From positions 25,293,286-25,357,285 of the forward strand of contig NC_135176.1 in the NCBI RefSeq assembly GCF_041146795.1: a stretch of 64,000 nucleotides of DNA, read 5' to 3'. Below the pieces are notes generated by a model, which saw nothing but the letters and a program-made list of their open reading frames with translations, made no database searches and was not told the origin of the DNA. Source of the DNA: Maylandia zebra. Taxonomy: Eukaryota; Chordata; Actinopteri; Cichliformes; Cichlidae. This document shows positions 13,707-26,637 of this stretch, piece by piece. Position 1 is the stretch's first letter, and every line of letters begins with the position of its first letter. A program made the translations under genes and the position numbers.

Positions 13707-16639
13707 GGTTTGGCAAATAAATGCACCAACCCAATCCTACACATACTGTTATACAGCTAGCAGGTAGCTAAAGTTACTTTAAGCCACTGAAAATCTTGAT
13801 GACTTGCTCTTATTAATGGGATCAATATTCTACATTCAGTGACAGCATTCACCCACCAGGTGACATTTCTTTTTTTCAATGCCTAATTAAGTATATGTGT
13901 ATATGACAGGTGATGGTGATACATGGTTTGTGCTATTTTGCACCAATGGATAAATCTATTTATGTAAACGGACTATTGTGGGTTTGAGTTAGAGCTTATT
14001 TAGCCTCAATATGGACATTTTTCTTCATACATGGCATAAATACAACTGAGAATATGGTTTTTTATGGCTGCTCCACAGTGGCAATTTAAAACAGGTTTTT
14101 AATAGCCAAGTAAAACTTAAATTCAGCTCCTAAAATATATATCTAACAGAAAACAGGTGGTGTTTTTGCATGCAGGTCTGTGTGTGGGCTGTTGTTTTAT
14201 ACTGTACCTCTAACAGAGGCTGAACACAGCTCATAAACACAAGCCACAGGATCCTGATTCAACACAAAGCTTCACCCGAGCAGTTTTTCGTGGTGTCCTG
14301 TCAGCCACTTCTTTAAAAAGCAACAGTAAAGTCAGATCTGAGAAGTGAAAACTGAAAGTTTTGGACTTGAAGAATTCAATCATGAGAGAGGAGTTTAGGA
14401 TATCCGCTGCTGGAATTGAAATATAAAGAAATCTGTCCATAGTAGAGTCTGTGGAAGTCACCCGATTGCTGTTGACTTTTCCTTTTACAGTGCAAACTGT
14501 ATCCTTCCTCATGCAAATGAACCTCTCCTTCTTTCTTTCTAGCCCTTCTCTTTAGCTAGCTTTGAATCTCAAATGACTGAATTTTACATGTTATGCAAAT
14601 TATGACATTTACATGTAACCAGGCACAGGCTGGACAAACATATATACATTAAATCAGAGTCCTATTGAAAAAGAGACAAAACAGGTATGGGTAAAATATA
14701 CTTTATGTTATCAGAGCCAGTCTGAGCTGATAATAAAATGTCTAAGAATCACAGTGTCTGCTGTCCTTCCATTAATGCCACAGTTTTAATCTATAGACAA
14801 AAGACTTTTTTCAAGCTTTCACTTTGACTGAAAATGTTTTATCTACTCCAATCTAGTCATCTTTTGTAAGTTAACACGATAACTAAATAAAAGTAGCGTT
14901 GCATGATGAAGTTTAGCCCGTATGATGAAGAAAACTGAACCAGTCAGGAACTTCTGCCGCCTGCTTTGTCAGGAGGAGGCAGCCTGGGCAAACAGTAAGT
15001 TAGATAATGAAGTAATAAGTTAATTTGTTCTGTGTGTCATTAAAACCCATGTGGGGTGGACATTAAATAAATACAAATCGGCTCAGCTCCTGGCATTTGC
15101 GTAACACGATGCCGTCTCACAACATTTATTTGACATTGGATTCCTTCTTGTCTCCTGAGTGGGCCTGAATCTGTAAGACTTTATCATGGCTGTCAGAGCA
15201 GATTGACACATAACCTTTAAAAGAATCTGTCAGGATGCCAGGCTGCGACCGCTGTATGTTATTATGTGTGCGTGCCTTTGAATTTGCATCCCTGTGACAG
15301 ACAGAGACATCAAGTCGTCAAAGAGGACAATGCGTCTGGTGCGGAGCTGAACTCGGGGAGATGGAGACAAAGAGATGGTGTGACAGGTTGGAGGAGGTGA
15401 CAGAGAACTAAAGGCCAATGGGTGAATCTGTTTATGCCGCCACCTGCCCCCTCGCTGTCTGAAAAAATGACCATTATGTCAAGGACGGGAATTCCAGGAG
15501 ATGTAGGCCTTCCCTTTTGTCTTCATATTCATTCTCCTGGTGATTTTCACTGAACTATGAGCCAGACTGCACAATGCCTTCCCGTTGAGATTAGGTTAAA
15601 GCTCAGACACAGATACCTGCTGATTGGTGTAACGTAATCTACAATACAACAACACTCAGCAGAACTTATTAGGCAAACTATTAGTTAGATTAGCCCCAAA
15701 ATTGCCAAAATATTTTCCACAAGGCACCAACACCACAAACAAAGAGATTCTGATTAGCCTGAAACTCACAGTCTCCCTTCGTGGTGCCAATCATTTTATG
15801 GCAAAGTTATATAAACTATACCTTCGTACACTTCTCGTGAAAGGAGCTGTGAGCTACACAGACCAAGCTGTAAACAAGTTTATTTCTGCTTTATATTCGG
15901 GTGTGTTAAATATCGCAAACCGCTTGTTCAGCAGACGTTATTAGTTGCTAATCAACTTTGAATGAGCCACATGTCTCTCTTGACTGTCTTCCAGTGCTTT
16001 GTCCTCACCATCATCCAGTGATCCAGTGTCCGGCCCGCCACAGGGGTTGTATTATGGGCCGGTGGGGGTGTCACTCAACCCTCTGAGAGGAGAAAGCGGA
16101 GGGAGGTGATTTAGCATTAGGTCATCCCTACCCCTCCTGCTCGCTCTCTGAGGCTCGCTGACAGGTCTCATCATACAGGGGGACCTGCCGGGCAGATTGA
16201 CAACTCAATGAGCCGACCAGCGCGAGGCTTTCACAAGCACTATTTCATGGCCTCTGTCTTTGTTTAACAAACCCCCTACACCACCCATATACCCTCCACT
16301 ACTGCCCCCAATCTTTGCTTTTCTCCCTGGTTTTCTTGCAAACTGTCTTCCGTCTGCTTTGCTCATTAAAGATAGGCTAGAGCAGCTCCACTCGTCTTAA
16401 TCATTAGTGACAGTGAAACAACAACCATTAATAGTAAATATCAAAAATTAGCAGTATATATCAGAAATTAACAGTTTATTTCAGCGCCAAAATGTGCTCA
16501 AATTCTTTAAAATATCTTAATTTCGGGGATCAAGTGTTGAATCAAAGTGCAGGATGCAGAAAAAAATTACTTATTATACACAAAATCTCAGCAAACTACA
16601 CAATCAAGAGTTGAGCTACCAAAATTTGCAAACTGGTAC
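13707..16639. other. Intergenic; repeat-poor blocks
   Basis: No coding sequence supported. 15,050-15,560 and 15,985-16,300 are free of recognisable repeats and GC-richer than average, so they are candidate conserved regulatory DNA. They contain homeodomain- and TALE-like words such as TGACAG. This is inference only. Confidence 0.4.
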
Positions 16640-16905
16640 ATCTTAGGCCCTTTAAAGGTTCTTATCTATCTCATATAAATTAGCTATATCATGTTGCCTA
16701 GCAACCATCTACTAACATGCTACAATGACCCACTTCTAACATCTATCTACCGATAACACATTATTAAAGCATCATATCATTTTAATATCTTGAAAATAAC
16801 GTCTAATTTCAGTCCATAAAACTTCATCATGCATGCTGCCGAGCAACCACCTAGCAACGGACCAAAATCACAGATCAAACAATACCGTAACGTGGTGTGT
16901 ACTAC
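16640..16905 (+). repeat. Dispersed repeat with RFX X-box-like motifs, copy 1
   Basis: Shares an ordered series of words with 36,115-36,430: AAAGGTTCT-ATCTA, TTGCCTAGCAACCA, CATTTTAAT, TCTAAT, CCATAAAA or CCACAAAA, and GCCGAGCAACCAC or GCCCAGCAACCAC. It contains GTTGCCTAGCAAC at about 16,694, a perfect palindromic match to the RFX X-box consensus, and a second half-degraded site near 16,842. The parent element is unknown. Confidence 0.6.
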
Positions 16906-17189
16906 AAAAGAAGGTACACTTGTTTAGCTGCTGGCACAAAAAAATGGATATGCATCCAACAGAAGATAATTGAAACATAAATCAACATAAATCAAGGTAG
17001 GATTGTTTTCTCATGCATTTCAATAAAGGCTTCATTTGGTGACAGAGGAGTCGCCCCCTGTTGGCCAGCTCAGTAACTATATTGAATGCTAAAGTCTTCA
17101 GGTTTTCTCTAAATTGCTTTAAATCTCCTCTATCTTTAGAGAATTAATGAATGGTAGTGAGAGCACAGGTATTTCCTACATGCTGGGCA

Positions 17190-17640
17190 TGAATGTCTCA
17201 CCTACTACACATCCAGCCACTACCTTGTGGTTCTTGCGAAACACTGAGATGCAGGATTGACTGAAGTACACATGACTGCTCAGGACACCAGGCTGAGCAG
17301 TGGATGCAAGGTGAGGCTTGAGCAAAGGAAGCATGCAGGGAGAGGAGGGAGTGAAGAAAGGAGGAAAAGTGGGAGGCTTGGAGGGGAGGGGATACCGTTC
17401 CGCTTTGGTGCCTTTCAATATACCGGCCACAAAAACCGGCTCGCTCCATATACCTCATCTTTGCATGTGAAAGGACGGCTCCATTGTCCAGGCCTAACTG
17501 CACATTTAACCTGTCTGGAATGAAAGAAAGGGGAAATTTCTCCCCCTGTCTCTCCCCTCAAACCCACTCTCGTCTTAACAAACCAATTAGCCGTACATTT
17601 CTCCCGCAAAGACGACTTATTTACACTTGGGCTAAATAGT
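17190..17640. other. Repeat-poor GC-richer block
   Basis: Open frames occur on both strands, which reflects composition rather than coding. No splice-bounded exon could be defined. It may be conserved regulatory DNA. Confidence 0.35.
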
Positions 17641-17924
17641 GAGTGAACAACCAGCTCACGGATGTTTAATTTTTAGCCAGAGGGAAGAACCAAGGCTGTT
17701 TTCCCTTTTTTCCCCCTCGTATTTGTGCTTAATTTGGGCCTTGAGGAAAGATGCAGATTTGGTGTCTTTATCAGGGACTGAATGCCGAGTTTGATAGTGA
17801 TGTCTGTCTTTTCATCAAATTTGGGCCTTTTCAGTTTGCAATAAGTTGTTTTTAACTCTGTGAAAAAGAAACGCTTATATTTTCATTTTGCTGTTATCAC
17901 TTTTTGAAGCTCTTCTGTATAGTG

Positions 17925-18375
17925 CTGTATGATACTGCAAATTATGGTATCAATCTAATACCAAGTACTGCCAATACCGTTACCGATACCTTTCACTCAT
18001 AAAGGCAGCTTATGTATTAAAGATCAGTGTGTCATGATTTATGAGATGAATCATCAGTTTTCAAATTCTAAACACACTTTAATGACCACTAAATCACTGT
18101 GATTTTTTTTAACTTTCCACAATAAGGAGTTAACACAACAAAGCACACTTTTCAGCTCTTCATGTATTGTGAAACTGGGTTGGGGGGTTTTTGGACACCT
18201 GGAATGTAAATATACAGCTTCTGATGTTATCAATCTCTTTATTTTCAAAATAAAATTAGCCAGCCAGCTACATACTGAACTTCGAGGATAGTAACAAAGT
18301 ATCGATCTCATCCCACTAGTATCGATCTAATACCGATACCAGCATTGGTATTGATACTTTTGATATTTTGTATTG
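17925..18375. mobile_element. MITE-like element with GTATCGATAC-rich ends, copy 1
   Basis: The left end (17,930-18,080) and right end (18,300-18,370) are full of TACCGATACC / GGTATCGAT words in opposing orientation. The segment GTCATGATTTATGAGATGAA, then TTTTCAAATTCT, recurs at 25,945-25,990, showing a second copy. No transposase remnant seen. A non-autonomous DNA element is the best reading; exact ends are uncertain. Confidence 0.6.
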
Positions 18376-19217
18376 TTAATGCTAGTATTGAAGTTGCAAA
18401 CTATTTTGATAGACAGTACCATTTTTAAAACATTACAAGTTACCAATATGTGCATAAGTTTTGATGTGAATGTGCACATTATTTTGTAGACCCAGCCATA
18501 AATTTCATTTACATCTGAATAAATCTGATATTTAAAAAAAACACAGAAAAATAGATGTTGTTGTTCAATGTGGTCTAATGACACATTTGTTGTCTAAACC
18601 TTAAGGCTCTTATAGTTTTCATCCAAACACTGGTATAATAAATTGATCAATTTCTGTCCTTAAATAGGGGCTCAATTTTGTTTGGTTTTTTTTTTTCACT
18701 AGAGGAGGCAAAATGATCCCAAGCTACTCTGCAGCCGTGCCCACTGAGAGTCCCAGCTCATGCTGAGGGGCAGAGTGGGGATCATTTTTTCTGCCAAAGC
18801 CCCTGGCTGTGTTTTGAGTTTTAAAAAGGAGGGTTGTTTGGCTCTGAAAGCACACTGACGCAATCCGACTCCAAGCCAGGCAGGCTGTGTGTGTCTTACA
18901 GGTGCCACATTAAGCAGTTATTAAGGAGCTGATGGCTTATCATTAAACATCTTTAAATCACTTGTGCTTTATAGATCAGCATTGCCATTTTGCAAGGTTC
19001 TAAAAGAAAAAATCCACTCAGATAATGTATTTTTGTCTTATTCCAATATTATTGCATGTTTGAAAGTAATGTATTTACAGTCTTTAATATTAACAGTTGT
19101 TATAACACTTAGTAGACGACTTTGTTCCGGGGACACAAAAATGATCAAGTGAGACGTTAATAATGCCTCAGTGGAAGCCTGTACTGTGTGCAAAACTACT
19201 GCGCATAGTTGTTAGAG

Positions 19218-19330
19218 CAGGGGTGTCAAACATAAGGCCCGGGGACCAGAATCAACATAGCAAAAACAAAGTTCAGCCCACTAGTTGGCTTTGGAAAACG
19301 TGAGGAAGGGCACAAAATGTAGGTTTTATA
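19218..19330 (+). mobile_element. hAT-type left-end fragment
   Basis: Starts with CAGGGGTGTCAAACATAAGG, then CCCGGGGACCAGAATCAAC. This is the characteristic terminus of Charlie-like hAT elements. Only the left end is recognisable. Confidence 0.75.
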
Positions 19331-19929
19331 GATTTTCCTACTGATCAAGACTTTCCCCATGGCCGTTCCTACTACACCAAAGTAATTAAGTAATAGATGC
19401 ACAATGTCTTAAAGAAAATTAAAATGTCACAAAATGGGATTTAAGCAAGTTTTTTTCCCTAAATAATAAAGAGTAATGGAAAGGAATGGGTTGGGTTTTT
19501 TTTTTTGTTTAAAGGAAACTTTAAAAAGCAGCTTTTTGATAAATGTATCAAGTTACCTACTTACCCAAACCCCTCATTACCCTTTAATTTGCCCACATTT
19601 GGATTTAGACAAAAAAATATTTGTAATGACTATATTCAAAAGGATTACCTTATACTTAGTTTATGTCACAATACTGCAGTAAGCTACTCACTTTGGTTGC
19701 ATCAATAAAAAATTATTATAAAAAAAATTTTTTAAATTGCCTTAAACTTCACAGTTGGGATGTGGTGGTTCTGTTAATGTTCCTGAACAGCCCTCAGACT
19801 TATTTGAGAGAATCTTACATGGACTATATTTCCACTACTTGCTTTCACCATCGCCAAATTATGAAGCAGATTGTCATATATTGCACTAGTCCACCAAACC
19901 AGAGGTCAGTTGAGGTTAAGACGCGGTGA

Positions 19930-20400
19930 GTAGCCGTGGATGTGATTGTCAGTGAGATGCCAGGGATGTGAATGCAGTCCTGAATGGGGAGGCTGCTGCT
20001 CCCCTAATGCTCTATCATGAATACGGCTTCCTGAAGAGACCTGGTGAGAGGACGCCGTCTCTGTACCTGTGAAGCCGTCAAGCGGCCGACTGGGGTTTGT
20101 TTGTGTCTTCAGTTGAGTCGGACCTCAGCAAGGGTTCTCCCAACACAATGTCCAGTACGCGGGCCCTCTGCCTCTGAAGCTCAGCCGAGGGGCCAGCTGT
20201 AAGAGCGTCTCAGCCGGGGTCCCGGGGCCAGAGTGGGTCCAAAGGCCTGGTGCTGGGAGTCTCCGACAGGGGCAGCTGCTTCCCAGCGGCCCCTCAACGC
20301 CCAGCTCATTCTTTTAATTAGACACTTGGAGAATTAACTCCCGCGTAGACGAGATCAGCCTCCACTCCCCTGCAGCCTGAGCAAAGTGGACTGGAAGGAA
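19930..20400. other. GC-rich repeat-poor block, possible regulatory DNA
   Basis: Distinctly GC-richer than its flanks, without recognisable repeat or coding structure, and includes CTTTTAATTAGACAC and GAGAATTAACTCC homeodomain-like words. A conserved non-coding element is possible but unproven. Confidence 0.35.
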
Positions 20401-22079
20401 AATAAGGTACACTTGATAAGCTCTTCAGCTTTAAACTGTTCATTTCAATAAAAAGTGGTGGTGAGTGGTTTTAACTACTTTTAGCGTTCTGCAGCCAATG
20501 GGGTTCATTTTCTCTGGTCAGAGCAGCATGCTGGAACAGGTTTAATTTGATTTGGGGTTTATTTAGCAATGCCTGTGTTTGTTGAATTGTCTATAGAGCT
20601 GGTTGGAAAAATTAAGAGTTCATTCTGTCCTCTATCTACAGTAGTGCTATCATCCCCTATGTATGGAGAGGAGGGTTGCTCAGATCTAATACAACCATGC
20701 TTCTGGCAATCCTGTCACAACCTGACCTAACTGAACTCACCTGGTAAAGCCAAATTTACCAACCTTAAACACAAAGTTTTATGCTTGCTACTTCACCAGT
20801 ACAAAACAAAGTACAGCACATGTACTCCAGTACTAAACAAATATCTCAAGGTTGAGCAATCTTCAGATGACTTCTAATCACAAATTGAAAGTGAAAGTTG
20901 TGCAAGTTCCCAGAATTTTTTAATATTTTCTTTTAATCAACTAGAACTAAACTAAATTTTAAAAATTTTGTTGCTAGAAGAATGTTGACAAAAAGCATAC
21001 AACACAAGGAAGATTTATCTCCTGACCCGTCCGGGGCCAGGTTCCTATGCTGCTGAACAATCCCCACACTGCAGCACATGTGCTGTCCCAGGGACGTACA
21101 TAAAAACTAATGGTTTGAAGTTCTGTTTTTTTTTTAAAAAAAATGAAATATATGTAATTTCTTTATATGATCTTTATTTTTTTTTTTCTCTAGTGATGGG
21201 ACATTTGTTGCACATGGAAACATATAACATCAAATATAACTCTGTTGTTTTCACTGTGTTTGCTGCAGTTTATCCACTGTGATGCTTCCCACTAGTTAAT
21301 ACAGTTTACAACGGTGGGTTATACAGTAATTGGGATACTTACCTACATAGAGCAAAATGATTTTTTTGCACCTGTCAGTAACTACGTTGGGTATTTTACC
21401 ATTGGAGTCCGGGGGGACTGTGTCCTTTTTGGAGACATTTCTGCTTTGGTTTCATTTTCTGCTAATTAATAAAGAACTTGAAAACAGTCCACACAGATTT
21501 ATTCCCAAACAAAGCTTCACTATGCTGAGCTGTGGAGGGAGTTTTATCTGCTGTCACAACAAGGTCATAATGCTTCCGCAGAGCTACACCTTTCCCAGGA
21601 TCATTAGAGATTTAAGAAGCGCCGCTTTTGCAAGCTATCTGCAAACTTGTGAGACTACTGCAACACAATGGCTACACTGTTTGTCATGAAGCTGTGCCTC
21701 AGGTGTAAAATATTGTTTTTCTTGAAATAATACAGTGTGTCTATGAGTTTCACTGTTTTCCTGTGGGATGTTGAATTTTTCAATTTGGTTACTGTAATTA
21801 AAATTGTATTCAGTGGTTTTATTATAAAACTACTGCCGTATGGAAGACTGTATGCCCCCTCCCCCACTCCTGCTTTGAGGCTGAAAAGTGACATCATTGT
21901 CAAAGTGTCTAAACTCAATTGCTGTCTGTACCGCTTCTTCAGTATAGGATGATTTTCATTGTTTTAAATCACCATCCCAAACATGTACCTGGAAAAATAT
22001 ATCATTTAGAAAAACTTGCATGCTTGAAAATAACTATCTTGCTATCTTGGCCTGGAGGATTAAATGTAAATGTTGGCTC
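20401..22079. other. Intergenic, nothing recognised
   Basis: AT-rich. 21,340-21,690 has a 110-codon plus-strand frame without motif. No gene supported. Confidence 0.45.
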
Positions 22080-22560
22080 ATGCCTTGTGTTTTTTTTTCT
22101 AGACTTATTGTGTGTGGAATTTCATCCGCTGCTGTTCCTGCCTCACAATCATTACTGTGAATACAGCATCTTAATTAGCGGAGACGGGATGCTGCTTATG
22201 GGGGCAGGTGCAGCTTTTAAATGACTTGACATTTTTTGCAGTGTGCAGGAGGTGGCAGGTTGTGATCTTGCAACCCACATCTCATATACATAATCCAGGA
22301 GGCAGGCAGGCAGGCAGGCCCTGCTCGTGTTGAATGGGGGGATTCTCCCTTCCTCTGGGGACGTTTCAGGGCTGAAAGAGAAACCTCACCACCCGGCTAC
22401 CGGGGGACGGTGGGCGCAGTGAGAAAATGAAGACCTCTGCGCCCCTCTAAATCCCCAGGAATTTCTCATTAAGCATAGGTCCCGGTCTGCTGAGGGCCCT
22501 CTGGGCCCTCACCCACCCCCCGTGAGGGGTCTCCCTCTCTGGCAAGGAGAATGAAGCTCT
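22080..22560. other. Repeat-poor GC-richer block, possible regulatory DNA
   Basis: Contains CATCTTAATTAGCGG (TAATTA core), a short AGGC tandem near 22,300 and a GC-rich right half. No coding signal. Confidence 0.35.
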
Positions 22561-22710
22561 CCACTCCACTTTGTGCTGGCTGCCGGCTACCAGGAGCTGT
22601 TATTCACCTTTTCTATTCTAACCAGCACAAGGGCTTTCTCCCAATCATGCTTTCAAAGCCCTCAGGACTTCCTCTTCTTTTCATTCAGTTTTTACATAAG
22701 TGTGTGTGTG

Positions 22711-22714
<4 letters not shown>

Positions 22715-22794
<80 letters not shown>
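22715..22794. repeat. (TG)40 microsatellite
   Basis: Uninterrupted TG run of about 80 bp. The Val-Cys frames crossing it are artefacts. Confidence 0.97.
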
Positions 22795-22795
<1 letters not shown>

Positions 22796-23321
22796 TGTCC
22801 CAAAAGAGAGAAAGGCATAATTGAATTTGACATTTTTTAATGGTCTCCTGAGATATTTTTGTCTGGCGGCACCAAAGCTGGAATGAAGCGGACTCTCATT
22901 TCAAAGAGTTTTTTTTTCTTTTTTTTTCACACGTTGTTCATGAGTACAAGTAGGATTAATGAGGATTATGTATATGAGGAGAGGTAATGAGTTTTGATGA
23001 GAGTAGAGAGGATATTTAGTGTAAGATTTCAAAACATCCCAGTGAGTCGGGATTTGGCAACATTAGCTCATGGCTTTTCCTGTTTTTTGTTTTGAAGTGA
23101 CTTTCTCCTCATATTTTTCTGACAATATTTGGCCTGAATTTTACAAAATAGCGGGCTGACTGGAATGACAGTGCCGTGTTTTTCACATCATAAAGAGCAC
23201 AATTAAGTTTAAGAAAAAAAACATGCCGTTTGTTCTTCTGAAAGAGATGCTGTTGCCTCCCCTTTGTGGAGAACAGCTGCCGTTACAACCACAAAACATT
23301 CCCAAAAGCACATGCAGCGGA

Positions 23322-23640
23322 CACTCACAAGCCACTTGATTAGGTACTGCAGTTCACGGAATATTTTTAGACCCTTCTATAAAAACTCCTCGAAATGATT
23401 GTGTGTGTGTGTGTGGGGGGGGGGTCCTATTATTTCAGCAGTTTATGAAATACTGCAGACATTAATAGTCACCTAATTCCCCTTTTTTCCCCATTCTGAT
23501 GCTCAGTTTCAACTTCAGCAGGTTTTCCTCATCGTGTCTACTTGCTTAAATCCCCTGTGTTGCTTCTATAGGATTGGCTGACTAGATATTTGCACCAACA
23601 AGCACTTAAGTGGTACTTAATAAACTATTAGCTGAGTTTA
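23322..23640. mobile_element. Tc1-like internally deleted derivative
   Basis: Starts near ACACTCACAAGCCACTTGAT, TAGGTACTGCAG. It ends with GGATTGGCTGACTAGATATT and GGTACTTAATAAACTATTAG, the same terminal sequences as the remnants at 6,780-7,115 and 33,925-34,725. The internal transposase is mostly missing. A TG run followed by a G homopolymer at about 23,399-23,424 sits inside it. Confidence 0.65.
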
Positions 23641-24834
23641 TTCAATGTGTCATCTGTTTATTTGGTTAGCCTTCCCAAAGTGTAACATAAATAAGAATTT
23701 AAGAAACATACCTAGATATATTGAATACAGTATATCTTCTATTCATATAGAAAATGCTCTGTGGTTTCTAAAATGCATTTATGTAGCATCATTTCTGGGC
23801 TTGTTTATTCCTGTTTTAATCTTTTCATAGTCCTTTTATACTGTGCATAGATCATTTTATTGACCCATCACGAGTCGCTCTGCTCAATTTCCTGAGCCAC
23901 TAATTTTGTGTGTATGTGCTATTGATATCGATAGCGGACTTTTAATGCATGTAAATCCCAGCTATATAAAGTTAAAACATCTAATTATGATATTTAAGAG
24001 TACTGAAAACATAAGCTGTCTCTTCAGAATTTCATTTTAGGACACCAGGAAACAAGAGTCCACTAATGTTTTCTGCTGGACGGCTCATCTGGTCACTGCA
24101 GTTCATCCATCAGCTGTGCGTGTTTGTGAGTCCGTGGGGAGGTGTTGGAACGATCGACAGAGACTCATTACCTCGACTGTGTCAACATGTGCAGCAGGAG
24201 AAAAACTCCATATGGTTCCCTCGTTGATGGAGAGCCTGTGATGGACTTGAAGGGTGACCCTTCTGGGCTGGTGTCCATATCTGTGGTGAAAAGATGATTC
24301 AGCATCTGGGGCTGTTGGTTAGCACTGACTCAACTCCAGGTGCTGAGCTTTCTGACAGTTTTCATTCTTTAAAAAGAAATGTTTCCTCTGGTGTGGTGTC
24401 CTCAATTTGTCCTCAATGTGTGTTGCTGTTTGGGATGTTTACATAAAGGTTGTGCAGATAATTTATCATTTTGAAAGTGTAAAAATTTGTTTTATCTACC
24501 TATTAATTGGTGCTTGTAACAGGCGTTAAATGCTTGGGAGACAATAAAAACAATGGGAGAAAAGAAATTACGAAACATCAAAGTCAACCTCAAAGGACAT
24601 TTTCTGCTCTTTTTTTTTTTCAGGGAAAAAATTGGCAACTGTGAGGATGTACTTACATGCAGTATGTAGTATAGACAATGGCTTTTGTTATTTAGTTAAC
24701 ACATATTAGTTTATGGCTTTCATCTGGGGTCATCATCAAACATGTTACAGACACTGTTTTAATTAGTGCTCACTGAGTTTTAACCCTGCAATCTTTTAAT
24801 GGTCACCAGGGGGCGATGGCCGTGGTTGCTGAAA
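23641..24834. other. Intergenic, nothing recognised
   Basis: AT-rich; 24,050-24,270 is GC-richer and repeat-poor. No gene or RNA supported. Confidence 0.45.
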
Positions 24835-24935
24835 GACTTTCAAGATTCAAGATTCTTTATTTGTCACATGCATAGTCATACAAGTACAACACACAGTGAA
24901 ATGTGTTAATAAATAAATAAATAAATAAATAAGAG
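24835..24935 (+). repeat. Retroelement-tail-like repeat with (AAAT)n
   Basis: TTCAAGATTCAAGATTCTTT, then GTCACATGCATAGTCATACA, AACACACAGTGAAATGTGTT, closing in about seven AAAT units at 24,907-24,932. The layout (conserved body plus simple tail) is that of a LINE or SINE 3' end; family not assigned. Confidence 0.55.
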
Positions 24936-25171
24936 CATAGTCTGTGCTGAGCGGTTAGGAAGGCATCTGGACGTGGGCACGCCAACTGCTAACTTTGTGT
25001 CCTATAAAAGTCTCTGTGGGGGAAAAGGCCAGCTGCCAACATTTTCGTACGTAGTTGGTGGGCTGAGTCAATTGTTTCAAGTGATTTTGATTAAAGAGTT
25101 CAAGTGAAGTCCACCAAAGATTGTTGGTCATCTTTGGAAAATACTAAAACTCCAAGAATTGAAGCACATAG

Positions 25172-25243
25172 TGGTTCACTGGGGAATGAATACAGGACAT
25201 TCTGTGCGTAAAGCAGATGTAATTGCCACTACACTACAGATCC
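25172..25243 (-). pseudogene. tRNA-Val(TAC) pseudogene, array copy 1
   Basis: The reverse complement aligns over its full length to vertebrate tRNA-Val(TAC). The A box survives as TGTAGTGTAGTGG, but the T arm reads TGTATTCATT, the acceptor stem is mismatched and a base is missing on the 3' side. The anticodon region still reads CTGCTTTACGCACAG. Its 5' flank (higher coordinates) shares an ACTGAATGA word with copies 2 and 4. Confidence 0.75.
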
Positions 25244-25494
25244 ACCACAGAACACAGGAAACCAACTACTGAATGACCTAAAAACTATCAATTACTCAGT
25301 CTTTATTGACAGACTTTACATCCATTGTTAAAAAACAAAACAAAAAACACACAACATATAAACCTTAATAAAATAATTTAAAATATTTGTAAAGATTCAA
25401 AGAAATCTTAAAAGAAATCAATAAATACACAAACACTTCAACCAGTGCTTCCTCAGACTAGATGAGTAACGGGAGCCATTGACTGTCAGATCTG

Positions 25495-25993
25495 TGCTAA
25501 AATTTAGTGATATCTGATACAAGTGATTTCTCAGGGTGGTATCGACGATACTGATTCGATACCAATACTTTGTACGCACACCCCACTTTTCAGTTATTTA
25601 TTTGTAAAAAATGTTTGGAATCATGCATGATTTTCGTTCCATTTTGCATTGGTCTTTCAGGTGGAATTCCAATAAAATTGATTCATGTTTGTGGCTGTAA
25701 TGTGGGAAAGTTCAAGGGGGCCGAATACTTTTGCAAGCCACTGTATATCTTGTCATTTAACATATATATAGCTGCCTGGACATTTCAACAAAAACATTCA
25801 ACATTCGCACTTTCCCTCATTCATAGTGCTGCTGTGTCACACTACAAATTTTGGTATCGATCCAATAGCAAGTAAATATTGGGCCAGTATTGCCGATATC
25901 AGTACCAATAATTGTAAGTTATTCAGGCAGCTAATTGGGAAGAGTAGTGTGCCATGACTTATGAGATGAATTCTCAATTTTCAAATTCTGAAA
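25495..25993. mobile_element. MITE-like element copy 2, split by a Tc1 tail
   Basis: GGTATCGACGATACTGATTC at about 25,540 and GGTATCGATCCAATAGCAAG at about 25,855 are the same subterminal pattern as 17,925-18,375. The segment GCCATGACTTATGAGATGAA, then TTTTCAAATTCTG, matches that copy closely. A different element occupies the middle (25,568-25,745), and Rex3 sequence replaces the right part from about 25,990. Confidence 0.6.
25568..25745 (+). mobile_element. Tc1/mariner 3' end fragment
   Basis: ACACCCCACTTTTCAGTTAT, GGAATTCCAATAAAATTGAT, then GGCCGAATACTTTTGCAAGC and CACTGTA. The last two form a typical Tc1-like terminal inverted repeat end. It lies inside the MITE-like copy, so it is probably the younger insertion. 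Confidence 0.65.
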
Positions 25994-26587
25994 CAGCACC
26001 AATCCGTCTGTCGATCTCCGGCTCCCTTCTCCCATCACTCGCGAACAAGACCCCAAGATACTTGAACTCCTCCACTTGGGGCAGGAACTCATCCCCGACC
26101 CGAAATGGGCACTCCACCCTTTTCCGGCTGAGAACCATGGCTTCAGATTTGGAGGTGCTGATCCTCATTCCCGCTGATTTCACACTCGGCTGCGAACCGT
26201 TCCAGTGCAAGATGGAAGCCATCACCCGATGAAGCCAACAGAACCACATCATATGCAAAAAGCAGAGATGAGATTCTGAGGCCACCTAAGTGAAAGCCCT
26301 CCGCCACTTGGCTGCGCCTGGAAATCCTGTCCATAAAAATTATAAACAGAATCGGATTACAAAGGGCAGCCCTGGCGGAGCCCATCACCCACCAGGAACG
26401 AGTCCAACTTATTGCCGGTAATGCGAACCAAGCTCTTGCAACGGTTGTATAGGGATCGAATGGCCCGTAGCAATGGGACAGACACCCCATACTCCCATAG
26501 CACCTCCCACAGGACACCCCGAGGGACACGGTCAAATGCCTTCTCTAAGTCCACAAAACACATGTAGACTGGTTGGGCAAACTCCCA
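25990..26587 (-). mobile_element. Rex3 (RTE clade) LINE fragment, reverse transcriptase part
   Basis: Minus-strand frames encode RT motifs in order: FVDLEKAFDRVPRG, GLRQGCPL, ILFIIFMDRISRRSQ, a catalytic-motif region, FAAECE, then RISTSKSEAMVL and FKYLGVLF. Frames change at least twice. The catalytic FADD box reads FAYD, so the first Asp is lost and the copy is dead. The plus-strand word ACAAAGGGCAGCCCTG is a hallmark of Rex3. It is flanked by tRNA-Val array copies 1 and 2. Confidence 0.85.
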
Positions 26588-26637
26588 CTTTAAACTTTAT
26601 GGATGCACTTATTATGTGGCAGACATCTGAAACAGCA

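Noticed and set aside
22551..22824. Two overlapping plus-strand frames ending in long Val-Cys repeats
   Set aside because: They are created by translation of the TG microsatellite; no gene context.
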